From: Diplonema papillatum | Lineage: Eukaryota > Euglenozoa > Diplonemea > Diplonemida > Diplonemidae | Reading direction: 5' to 3' | Length of the DNA stretch: 64,000 nucleotides | NCBI GenBank assembly: GCA_030068145.1 | Contig: JAPJBO010000037.1 | Coordinates: 490,451-554,450 of the forward strand | Shown here: positions 54,621 to 64,000 of the stretch, piece after piece | How the letters are laid out: each line of letters starts with the position of its first letter | Numbering within the stretch: position 1 is the stretch's first letter | Notes under the pieces: model-generated | What the model was told of the DNA's origin: nothing | Database searches by the model: none | What the model saw: the letters and a program-made list of their open reading frames with translations, nothing else | Program-made: the position numbers and the translations under genes

Positions 54621-57600
54621 ATGGTAGCTGGCATTGTTTACTCGAAGAGTATGAGACTGACGAATGCAATTGTGCTGTTATGCATCGCCTGCGTCGTGTT
54701 TTCGCTACTCATTACGGCTAGTTTAGGAATTCTTGCGATCGAAGACAGCCTTAAGTACTCGGAGGATGAGTATGGCAGACAGGTCACAACAAGCATGACA
54801 GAGGTCAGGCGGGTAGTGAGAGAGTACATTAACCAGCTGCTCGGCACCATCAGCGAGAACGTTCACAATACCGTGCACGCGTACCTGTCGTTAAACTTTG
54901 GGTTGGCGGTCGTGTTGTCCAAGCATCTTCAGCAGTATGACCTCAAGGTAGCGCGGTCGCCTTCGTTCTTTCAAGAGCTCACGAGGCACTTCGCCACCGA
55001 CGTTTCCTCCTACATGCAAAAGGGACTCACAGGTGCAGGGCTCTCCTTTGTGGATGGCAGGCTCAACTTTCTGACGAGAACGTTCAGCAACAGGACGATA
55101 CACATCATCAACAACGGCACCGGCAGTCACACAGCTGGAATTTACACGGGTTATGATCCTCAACGCTTCACTGCGCCTGCACTGCAAAACTGCTCGTGTG
55201 CGTTGTCGCCTGAGGTTGGCGGCGGCTGTGGTGCAGGTGTCTGTGAGCTTGAATTCGGTCTTGCGCAGAAGTTGGTTGCTATCGCACATTCTCAGCCAGA
55301 CTCCAGCCCCATCTGGACGCCGCTTGTGCAAGTGTCGAGCATTGCGGCGTTCTTCGTGTTGTTACCAATAGCCATCGATGGCGAGAGACTCGGCTACGCT
55401 ACTTATTCCACGGACTTGCGCAATGTCCGGGAAAAGATGCACGAGCTCGTTTCTTGTGCGCTTCCGACGTCCGAGAAATGCCGTAGATCTTTCTTGTGTC
55501 AGTGGGTGGATGACAAGTGTGTCAACGAGCATGACTTGCATTTGTTTGCTGTGATTGCAGAAGATCACATTGGAATGGGTACCGAAGGAATCTTGGCTGG
55601 CGTGTCACACGGCGAAGGCTTAAGTTATACGTTTGCGCACGATGTTGTGACAGGAAGAGATGAAAATATTCCTGTCTTCATGAAAGCAACTGATGCTGAC
55701 GACCTTGTTATCCGTGAGGTAGCTGTTGCAATTGAGTCGACTTCTGGCTCGTACGCGTCGTACACCGGCAATCGGTCAATATCTCATTCAGTGTTCATCA
55801 ACGGAACGGAGTATGCCGTGCTTGTCACTCTCTACGATTCTGCCACTACAGCTGGGCAGTCTATTGGAATCGGGGTTACTTGGTGGATGGTGCAGGCTCT
55901 GCAGATCCAGCGGATCTATCAGCCTATCAAAGACGCGTCCGCCAATCTATTCTCGCGGATTGACGAAACGAGCGACACTGTGCGAGCGAAACACACCGAA
56001 TACATGCTCGTGTCTAGCTCGATCGTTGTTGTTGTTGTGTTGCTTATGGTTATCGTCTCCACCTTCTTTGCCCGGAGCATTACCCAGGCGCTGACTCACT
56101 TGGAACAGCAGATGCACTTGGCTGGTCTCCTGGAGTTGGAGAATATTGTGCCATTCAAACCAGCGCGGCTGCACGAGATTTCGAGCATGCAGAATTCGTT
56201 CGAGCAGATGGTATTCTTTTTGAAGGAGTACAGGGCCTTCGTACCGCAAGCGATTTTTCAGAAAAACGGTGCCGGATCGACGACTGACACTGACGGAGAT
56301 TTGCAGAGTCCGACCAAACAGAGACCGAACGTACTGCAAGCACCGTCACAGCAGTGGGCGAAACGACCGGAAGAGCGCAAAGAGTCGCTGGAAGAGAATT
56401 CTTTGTATGCCATGCGTCGCCTGCAGATAGGCCTTCGCATGAAAACGGCGACTGTCATGGTTATCGAGGACAGCCACGCCGAAGCAAGTTGTCTCCTCCC
56501 GGAACCTACACAGCAGTTTCTCCAGCAGATTCTTGACACAGTACGGGAAATGGAAGGCACTATCGTGCACCTCGCTGCAGACAGCTGCCTTACAACTTGG
56601 AACACCCACAAGTCTGATCCGAGGCACGCCGTGCATGCATGTCATGCAGCGTGTGCAATTTCACAGTATGCAAACGTCGGGATTGACACAGGCAAGGTGC
56701 TAGTCGGATCCGTTGGCGACTCAAGCACGCGTGTCGTGGCGGTGGCAGGTCAAACGGTTTTTGTTGCCAAGACCCTACCCATGCTCGTGCAGAAGCTAGG
56801 TCTCGAAGCTGCCATCACAGACGAGACGTTTGGTCGGGCAAAGACGAGTATTAGTGCTCGTTGTGTGGACAGCATCTCCGTCTTTAATATCAACTGTCTC
56901 GTTTACGAACTGATCTCACCAGTGCCAAATCAGCAGAGCCGCCGGTGCCAGAAAGTCACCGAAGCATTTTTTTTCTTGAAACAGGGTAAGCGGAATGATG
57001 CGATTGCTATTCTCGAGTCTTACATGCAGGAGGCCGGCGAGGATTTGCAGGGCACGCGTCTTTTGCAGGTGGCTGCGATCGCCGATATCGGCTACAGCCG
57101 GAGATTCGTGGGGTGGGAGGGTGTGGAAGCCGGCGAGTGGACACAGGAAAAAGATGTTTTCAATTCTAGTTCGTTGTCGGTAGTTGGAGTGCACTCGCCG
57201 AAGGGATCGGCGCAGAACGACGTGAATGCCATTGAGAAGCTGCTGCAAAACGCTACGAATCTGCAACCCGCCGGAAGTATCCCGCGATACTTCGTCGATC
57301 AGACGGGGCAGCGATGGCACCGATCTGACAAGCCTTTGGGCAAAGGTGCTTATGGGTCTGTCTGGGCCGGCATGGGAGAAGACGGTGGCCTTGTGGCTTT
57401 GAAGGTTGTTCCCCTACCAACCAGCAACGACCCTGCAAAGTTAAAGTCGCGCCTAAAAAACCTCTTAGGCGAGCTCAAAATGCTCGCGCAGCTTCGCAAC
57501 GACGCAATCGTCGCATACATCGGAAGTGGGCTAAGCGATGGCTATTTTATCATGGTAATGGAGTTCCTCCCTGGTGGCTCCCTCTATTCGTTGCTCAAAG

Positions 57601-58100
57601 ATTTTGGTCCACTTCCCATTCCGTCAACCCAACGTTACCTCAAAGACATCATGCGTGGGTTGAGCTTCTTGCACAGGCAGAATATTGTTCACAGAGACGT
57701 AAAGCCACACAACGTACTGTTACTAGTTGATGGCCAGTGTAAACTTGCCGACTTTGGGGCGTCGTCTGCATTTGATCTAGATTCCCCACAAGGTCCAATC
57801 GTTGGTACCCCTGTGTACATGTCACCAGAATCCGCCATCGGGTTCACCGTATTTGCCGGGGATATTTGGGCAACAGGTGTTTCCCTCGTTCAATTGCTGA
57901 CGGGTCAGGTGCCGTACACTTTAGCCTCTCCTTTTCAAGCTAGGTCGTTCTTGAAGTCGCTCGCTGGCGACGACGTAGCTCCCTGTATACCCGAAGCAGT
58001 GACAGGTGACGCTCGCGATTTCTGTGAGAAATGCTTCGTTCGGAATCCTGACGACCGGCCAGAGGCTGAAAGCCTACTGTTGCATCCGTTCTTGCGATGA
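54621..58100 (+). CDS. Receptor-like transmembrane protein kinase with cyclase-like domain (STE11/MAPKKK type)
   Basis: An intronless frame of 1159 residues. A membrane segment lies at about 12-42 (NAIVLLCIACVVFSLLITAS), then an extracellular sensor region of about 400 residues with N-glycosylation sites and cysteine pairs (NCSCALSPEVGGGCGAGVC, CRRSFLCQWVDDKC), then a second membrane segment near 465-488 (SSSIVVVVVLLMVIVSTFFA) and a HAMP-like linker to about 545. Residues 600-770 resemble a class III nucleotide cyclase fold (ATVMVIEDSHAEAS, GIDTGKVLVGSVGDSSTRVV) but without the metal-binding Asp pair in an obvious place, so it is probably regulatory. The kinase domain fills 900-1159 with all key parts: GKGAYGSV loop, K928, HRDVKPHN with D1026, DFG with D1044, and GTPVYMSPE. 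The layout suggests direct signalling from an external cue to a MAP kinase cascade. Similar layouts are known from kinetoplastids and other flagellates. Confidence 0.85.
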   Translation: MVAGIVYSKSMRLTNAIVLLCIACVVFSLLITASLGILAIEDSLKYSEDEYGRQVTTSMTEVRRVVREYINQLLGTISENVHNTVHAYLSLNFGLAVVLSKHLQQYDLKVARSPSFFQELTRHFATDVSSYMQKGLTGAGLSFVDGRLNFLTRTFSNRTIHIINNGTGSHTAGIYTGYDPQRFTAPALQNCSCALSPEVGGGCGAGVCELEFGLAQKLVAIAHSQPDSSPIWTPLVQVSSIAAFFVLLPIAIDGERLGYATYSTDLRNVREKMHELVSCALPTSEKCRRSFLCQWVDDKCVNEHDLHLFAVIAEDHIGMGTEGILAGVSHGEGLSYTFAHDVVTGRDENIPVFMKATDADDLVIREVAVAIESTSGSYASYTGNRSISHSVFINGTEYAVLVTLYDSATTAGQSIGIGVTWWMVQALQIQRIYQPIKDASANLFSRIDETSDTVRAKHTEYMLVSSSIVVVVVLLMVIVSTFFARSITQALTHLEQQMHLAGLLELENIVPFKPARLHEISSMQNSFEQMVFFLKEYRAFVPQAIFQKNGAGSTTDTDGDLQSPTKQRPNVLQAPSQQWAKRPEERKESLEENSLYAMRRLQIGLRMKTATVMVIEDSHAEASCLLPEPTQQFLQQILDTVREMEGTIVHLAADSCLTTWNTHKSDPRHAVHACHAACAISQYANVGIDTGKVLVGSVGDSSTRVVAVAGQTVFVAKTLPMLVQKLGLEAAITDETFGRAKTSISARCVDSISVFNINCLVYELISPVPNQQSRRCQKVTEAFFFLKQGKRNDAIAILESYMQEAGEDLQGTRLLQVAAIADIGYSRRFVGWEGVEAGEWTQEKDVFNSSSLSVVGVHSPKGSAQNDVNAIEKLLQNATNLQPAGSIPRYFVDQTGQRWHRSDKPLGKGAYGSVWAGMGEDGGLVALKVVPLPTSNDPAKLKSRLKNLLGELKMLAQLRNDAIVAYIGSGLSDGYFIMVMEFLPGGSLYSLLKDFGPLPIPSTQRYLKDIMRGLSFLHRQNIVHRDVKPHNVLLLVDGQCKLADFGASSAFDLDSPQGPIVGTPVYMSPESAIGFTVFAGDIWATGVSLVQLLTGQVPYTLASPFQARSFLKSLAGDDVAPCIPEAVTGDARDFCEKCFVRNPDDRPEAESLLLHPFLR

Positions 58101-59411
58101 TTTGTGCGTGGGACACCTTTTCGAATGGCCACACCCTCAAGAAACATACCAGGGTGCGTCCGGGAATAGTTTTCTGCTTGCCAAGCGCGTCCTTCATCCT
58201 CTTCAACCTAAAATGCACATTCTTGCAATTATGCATCCCCAGGCCTGATTCACGTACAGTATACGGTTCACAGTGATGAGAGTCATTGGGAGTCATCGTC
58301 ATCTTTGTTCGCCTTTTGGACGCATCACTTTTAGCTGACATGGGCACTCCTTTCCAGGAAGAGCAGTCTGTTCCGTGTTCATGGTGAGGTCCAGCCTCAG
58401 AAGCTGGAGTTAAAGCGTGTGCTAAACGCGTGTAAATTCCTTCTTTTAACTTCAGCTTTGCTTTGCGGTACCAGGGAAAGCCTGCTACATGGAAGCCAAG
58501 CTTCCCGTGTTCAGCGGTACTGCAGAGCCACGGGCATACGGGTCAAGTGGCTACTGAGTTCCCAAACTAAACCATCGAGGCGTGGGGTACCTTGGGGCTT
58601 TGCGCTTGCGCGGGACACAAGCTCGTCGAGACGGTCAGCCACAGGGCACCGTCACGTTAATGGACCAGGAGCGGTCTTTTTCTTCAGCTTTGCTTTACCT
58701 TCTGAGGCTATACTCCCTGGGGCAGTTGGGCGACGAGTGTAGTTCTGTTCCCTTTCTGACCTGCAACATACCTTCGTTCGTGAGGGGAGTTGCTCACCGG
58801 TTACATGCCAGCTGTACATGTAGTCGGCCATCCCAAAGAAATACGTACAAGGCACGTCTTGCTGAGGAGTCTGAGCCCTTTCTTTGTTCCGTTATTATGA
58901 TGAACCCCTATGTCAGACGAGCCTACCTTTCCAGGAAATGCTCTGTTTCTGACTAGCTGCAACACAATCTGTTCCCATACTATGTTTGGCTCATTTTCCT
59001 TCCGCTCTCTCTTCCGCTAGCATCCTACATTTTGCACACGCGTCGCAGTCGTTAAGTGGTATTTACAAGAGGTTTCATCGGACACTCGGGTGAGCTTCGT
59101 TGCTGTTCCCGTAGGGGTTTTTATTGTCCCGGCACCTGGGTCTGCGTGTGTGGGAGCCGGGAAATAAAATACAGCTTTCGGTAAAAAAATTGTTTTTGCT
59201 GGCTCGAGTTTCGGGCAGCAGTCAGTTGTAGATTTGTTGCATTAGTGTGTGGGCCTTTGAAGCGTGGATGATGCCTCTCGCGCTGCTCCCCTTGAGGTTC
59301 CTGGCTCATGCCAAAGCGCCGCCGCCCGGGTTAAGGGGTTGCGGCATCAGGCGTGGGCCAGGGCCAGGGAGACTGTTCGGAGGGGTCACCACCCACCGTT
59401 CGCGGGCTTCG
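58101..59411. other. Intergenic stretch with a third copy of the acceptor repeat
   Basis: At 58384-58416 the minus strand reads TTTAACTCCAGCTTCTGAGG, then CTGGACCTCACC, matching the PTPDC1 exon 5 acceptor segment. TTCAGCTTTGCTTT occurs at 58452 and 58683. The right end, from about 59220, probably belongs to the 3' UTR of the minus-strand LINE and includes the 18-base string shared with 8725-8742. Confidence 0.5.
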
Positions 59412-62400
59412 TTACTTCACTGCCCCCGGCTCTCCCCGGCCTTCGTCATCCCGGGGGAGGGTTCCACGGCCATCTCCCCCCGCGTGGGGAATGGACTGGT
59501 GCTGTGCCGCGGGTCCTTCCGTGCGTCCTCGCGACGTCGCCGCTGTCGATGTCACTGCCGCTGTTGCTGCCGCTGCAGCCGCTGTCGGGCGGTTGGTTGA
59601 CGATCCCGGTCTGCACCCCGCCCGTTGCGCGTCGGCTTTCTTCTTCTCGGCGTTCGCTAGGACGTCCCAAAGGTGGCGGCTGCCGCCGCCGCGTGCGCGA
59701 CGGTGCGTCGCCCGGTCGTGTCTTGCCCGTGCCTTCCACTTCTCGCCGCTGTGTTGCCACCCCCGTGGGTAATGGGCCTGGGGTCGGAAGCTGCCGGTCA
59801 GGACACCCGCCTTCTCCCAGTGGCCGCCCTGGTCGCCCCGTCCTTTGTTCGCCATCTTTTTGGGCACGTGCCGTACGGCGGCGACTTCGAACGCCCGCAT
59901 CACCGCTTCGAAGGCCTCCCGGTTGTTGATCTGCGGCCGTTTGTTGAGGCCCTGGAGGATGGGTCCCCCGAGGCTGGTGAGGTGGTTGACGCGCATCTCG
60001 AGGGCCGGGTGGACGGCTTTCACGCGCGCAATCTTGCCCAACCTGCTCAGCGCGGTCCTCATCGCCCACCCTTTCGCGGTCGCCGAGTCGCTGTAGGCCT
60101 GTGCCGCCTGTCGCTGTGCGGTGTCCATGGCGCGGTTCGACAGTTCGTCCGCATCCTTGTTGAGCTCGCGAGGAATGTGCACCGGCTCGATCGTCGTCCG
60201 TCGGTCGTGCAGCTTCGCCAACAGGTTCTGCGCCTGGTCGTAGTATCGCCGGAGTGTTTCGTTGCACCTCTTCGTGCCCTTTATCTGACCAATGACCAGT
60301 TCGCTGTCGCCCTTGACGACGATGGTGCGGGGTGTCGGCGGCACGGGGTCCCGCAGCAACCTCGCCAACACGCTGACGAACCCGACGTATTCCGCCACGT
60401 TGTTCGTCGCTCTCCCGGCAATGGGCTTCTCAACTTCCCACTGCTTGACGCCTTTGTCGTAGAAGACCGCCCCGGCTCCCGCGACCGCGCCGTTGGTCCC
60501 GTTCCCCCGACTGCCGCCGTCGAAGAACGCCGCCGTCTCCTCTCCCGGCAGCGTGTCCGCCACGGTCCAGCGCTCCTTCGGCTGCCGCTGCGCGATGTTC
60601 TCCTGCCTCCGCTGTGTGCCGGCCGGCGTGAGGGTCAGGCCGCTGTGCAGCTCAAAATCGACAGCGAGCTCGAAATACGAGATGGAGGCCTCCTTGCCGG
60701 TTTCGGACCACCGCTTCGTCGAGCACCATTCTGCCAGCGCCAGGAGCATCTCGTGGGTGTCCTTCCATGCGTTGCGGTCCGGCCGCGCACCGTCGACGTT
60801 GATGGTCTGGCTGGCCGTCGGCCGTTGCGGCTCCCACCCCCACGGATATGTCGACACCTTGAGCTCCTTGCGCCGGCAGTCCTGCTCGAGGATGCCGTCG
60901 GCCCGCTGCCTCCCGAGCAGGATCTCGACGCACATCAGCTGCATCCCGGCCGCCAGCTCCCTGCATTCGTCGAAGTCGAGTCCCATCGCGTCCTTGGGCA
61001 TGACGCCGCATAGAGCCATGCACGGCTTCATCTCGGGCCGCCGAGCGAGCACATTCGGATACGCGCCGCGCACGTCGCTCCACTTGACGCAGTCCCACCA
61101 CATGTGTTGTTCGTCCTCCGGGACACCCGCGTCGCAGAATCTGCAGGTTGCTTGCTCCCATCGCTTGCCGGTGTGTACCGCGTTGGCAATGACAGCTCTG
61201 ACCAGGCCCTGCTGGTAGCCGGTGATGGCGCCCTTCTCCAGCAGGTCTCGCGTGGCACCCCCGTCGATGCCGTCCTCGATGCCGAGGAGGGATGCCCTCG
61301 TCTTGACCACGTCCTTGTAGCGCATCGTCCGCCCGGCCTCCCGCAGCTCGTGCTGGAAGTTGTGCCGAGCGGTCTGCGCCCGCTGCCTCTCCTCTTTCGT
61401 CAGCGGCTCGACGTTCTGCACCACCGTCCATTCGCGCCGCCGGCCCGTTCCTTCCTGCAGGGTGTCGAACCTGGGCCACGTCCATCCGATGTCTGCGATC
61501 GCTCGCTCGAGCAGGAACACTGGCCCCTCCTTGCTTCGCCCCGGTGCCTCTGGAGCGCCGGGGGGGCGGTCCCGCCTTGCTTGTCGAGCTGCTCGGATGG
61601 CAACAACCAGCGGCGCCAAGTGCGACTGCTTCACCATCTGCTGCGAAAACGTGTTTACCCGCCGATGAATCGCGGCGACACGCGGGTCCAATCTGTGCCC
61701 CCGACACAGCGTGTTCAGCACGACGGCATCGCACCTCCTGTTGCCGCCGGTCCACAGCCCCGCCAGGGTAGCAACTCGCAGGCCTTCCATGTACGTCCCC
61801 GCCGGTTGCCACACCGAGACGCCGTACAACGCCTTCGCTGTGGCCGACGCAGCCACGTAACCTTCCTTCTGGTCCATCGGGATCGGCAGGCTTCTCGCCC
61901 TTCTCGCGATGTTCTTCGCGGCCTCGAACCGGGTTTGAATCCGCCTGCTGGGGGGCGGCGCACCCTTCCCGACCGTAAACATCGCCCCCAGAACGTCGAA
62001 GCTTGTCTTCCGCAGTACCTTGTTGCCCTGCACTGTGAGCGTTCCCGGAGCGTCCGCGTTCGTGGCGTAAAAGAACGACTTCCCAGCGTTGACGCCCCCA
62101 TCGGTCGCGTTGGCGAAGTCCGTCGTGACTTCAGCCACGGCCTTGAGCCCCCTGAGGGACTCCGACATCGCATGAATGTCGTCCAGGTACGCCATCGCCT
62201 GGGCCGGTGTTGTCAACGCCCCCACGGCCCGCACCCAGACCGCGATGAGCGCGTTTAGGAACAGCACGCTGAGGGGGCACCCTTGTAAGATGCCATTCGT
62301 CGCAACGAAAGGCTCCCCGACTGCCCGCGCCGTCTTGAAGTGGCGCTGCATGCTTCCGTACACCGCCTTCATCGCCCTCAGTACCCCCGGGTCCAGCCCC

Positions 62401-64000
62401 ATCACCTCCATCAAACGGAACATGATCTCGTGCGGCAGCCGGTCGAAGCACTTCATGAAGTCGACCGAAAGACCAAACAAGGGTTTGCCACATTCTGCGG
62501 CGTGCTCGATGCGGAGACCGATGGCGTACATGACGTCGTCGGCCCCACGCTTCGGGATGGCTCCCCGCATACCCTCGGGGACCCACGCCAGCATCCACTC
62601 CATCAGCATCCGGAGCCGCGTCGCCGCCCACAGCCTGTAGACCGCGCTCGTGACGGAGATGGGCCGTAGGTCCATTGGTCCGGAGCCGCCCTCGCCCTTT
62701 GGGATGAGCGAGACCAGGGCCCTCATGAGCGACTCCGGCCACTTGCCCGTCTTCTCGACCACTGCAAAAAGTTCCGCGAACCGCCGCAACGCCTCGTCGG
62801 GGAGAGCCGCCAGTTCGCGTACCCGCCAGCCCTCCGCGCCCGGCGCGGTGTTCTTCTTCATCGTTCCAAGCGTCTTCCGCAGGTCGGCCGCCGTTATCGC
62901 GTTCAGCTCCACCGCGTTCGCCCGCGGGATGTGAGCCCGAAAGTCCTTTTCAAACGCCTCCCACTTGGGCGCCGGTGTCTCCTTCCTGCCGTGCCGCTCG
63001 TACACTCCGCCCCAGGCGGATGGCCCTCTCAGGAGCTCGTCCATCTCCTTCGCGTCCCAGGTCACGGAACCGTCTGCTCTCGCGAGGTACTCCACCTGTC
63101 TCCGGTCCGCCTGCTTTACCCACGCGAAGATTCTCCCGGGTGCAACCTTGGCGGCCAGCTGCATGCTCCGGCGCCACTCGTTTATCCGCGTCTCTTTCAC
63201 GTCGTGCGCCAACTTCTTCTGCGACCCCCGCAGATCTGCGAGCATCTTCATCATCGTCTCGCCGACTGGCGGGCTCGGTCGACCCCAGACCTCTGCCCAG
63301 GCGTCGTCAGCCATCAGCTTCTTCCCGCCCGCCCTCGCCTTGTCCCATCGCTGCTTCCGAACCAGCTGCGCCTTTAAACCCGTCACGTCCGCAGAGTCGC
63401 GCTCAATCGCCTCGATCTGCCGGATCAGCTTCGACGTCGCTTGCTGGTGCGCGTTCACCGCTCCCCCGTCGAGCGGGTTCGCCGGTGCCGTCACCCGCCT
63501 GAGCCGCGGCTTCGTGGTCAGCGCCCTCCCCACGAACTTCCCGGACGGACCCGGTAGCTCTGGCGCCGCCTCCAACAGGTACGCTTCCGCTGGTTGCGCG
63601 GACAGTTGCCACATCGCTTCGACGTCTTCCCTCGCTGCTGCTTCCATGTGGCGTGCTCGGGTGGGCTCCATCATCTTTGCGCACAGGACGCCTCGCTCTT
63701 CAACCGAAAGCATCGATGAGCCAGCGGGGATGGGGGCCGGTCGCACTACCGTTCCCGTGGTCGCCTGGAGGCGTTGCAGATTGAGGTCCACCACCACGGC
63801 GCTGTGTGTGGGCACGCCCGGTACCCGTGTCACCGTCACCTGTCGCACGGCGCCTACTGCTGCTGCGTTGGCGAACACCATGTCGATGCGCGTTCCTCCG
63901 TCCGCCTGCGAGCAGGTGCTCTCGGGTTGTCGCCCCCGGCGTTGCGCGTCGAGCAGGGCTGCATCCGTCCAATGCCCTACAGACACTGCCTTCCGCAGTG
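59412..64000 (-). mobile_element. LINE with endonuclease end, reverse transcriptase, zinc knuckle and RNase H
   Basis: A single uninterrupted frame of 1524 codons runs from the right edge to a stop at 59412 and is still open at the edge, so the ORF is longer. Residues 30-70 are the end of an APE-type endonuclease (GTRIDMVFAN, PTHSAVVVDL). The reverse transcriptase core lies at about 380-650 with motif A (SVDFMKCFD, near 505), motif B (NGILQGCPLS) and the YLDD active site (near 600). A knuckle, CRFC with HMWWDC, lies near 950. RNase H lies at about 1155-1290 with FFDGGSRGNG, NNVAEYVGF, VKGDSELVI and NKDADELSNRA. The C-terminal 150 residues are Arg/Ala-rich and hydrophilic. The frame has no break, so this copy is young and may be active if its 5' part is intact. 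Confidence 0.9.

Noticed and set aside
54613-54627. Start of the kinase at the first ATG (54613)
   Set aside because: That ATG opens a four-codon frame only; the next ATG (54621) opens the full protein with a proper membrane segment.

Overview
This is nuclear DNA of a eukaryote. The genes carry GT-AG introns in some cases and are intronless in others, gene density is about ten genes per 64 kb, and both ends of the window are non-LTR retrotransposon (LINE) sequence. The organism builds a cilium or flagellum: an MKS1-like B9-domain protein (transition zone) is clear, and an Sfi1-like protein and an EF-hand/WD40 protein are plausible axonemal or basal-body components. The rest is unicellular in style: a sensor-type membrane kinase with a cyclase-like domain, a secreted RCC1-like repeat protein, and LINEs with a C-terminal RNase H. 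I think of a flagellate protist. A diplonemid-type euglenozoan or a dinoflagellate-related alveolate would both fit, but nothing here decides between them.

Layout. 1-1977: 3' part of a LINE, probably inside an intron of the next gene. 2054-3311: last exon of an unrecognised low-complexity gene. 5306-6248: small three-exon type I membrane protein. 6249-11565: no convincing gene, many small repeats. 11566-17277: four-exon EF-hand/WD40 gene. 18340-20254: two-exon RCC1-like membrane protein. 20255-24191: repeats (21-bp and 16-bp tandem arrays, a tRNA-like SINE head). 24192-25706: prolidase (PEPD). 26779-28017: glutaryl-CoA dehydrogenase (GCDH). 31744-36778: six-exon PTPDC1-like phosphatase. 39379-42862: three-exon Gly/Lys-rich putative RNA-binding protein. 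About 44182-47993: MKS1 homologue with a PDZ-like insertion. 49059-50972: Sfi1-like protein. 51790-54153: retroelement fossils. 54621-58100: receptor-like kinase. 59412-64000 (minus): long LINE ORF. All host genes I can support lie on the plus strand.

The main unexpected signal is structural. Four of the genes have a decayed, truncated copy of their own 3' end elsewhere in the window: directly downstream and in direct orientation for the 2054, 11566 and 24192 genes, and inverted about 8.7 kb away for the RCC1-like gene, whose copy includes part of the last intron. A further repeat family spans the splice acceptor of PTPDC1 exon 5 and has inverted relatives at 38100-38290 and 58384-58416. Small tandem duplications are also frequent in introns and near acceptors. 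This points to a genome that constantly copies short local segments and lets them decay.

Exon limits were worked out by hand from splice signals, reading-frame continuity and domain sense. There is no transcript evidence. Functions of unnamed genes are not claimed.
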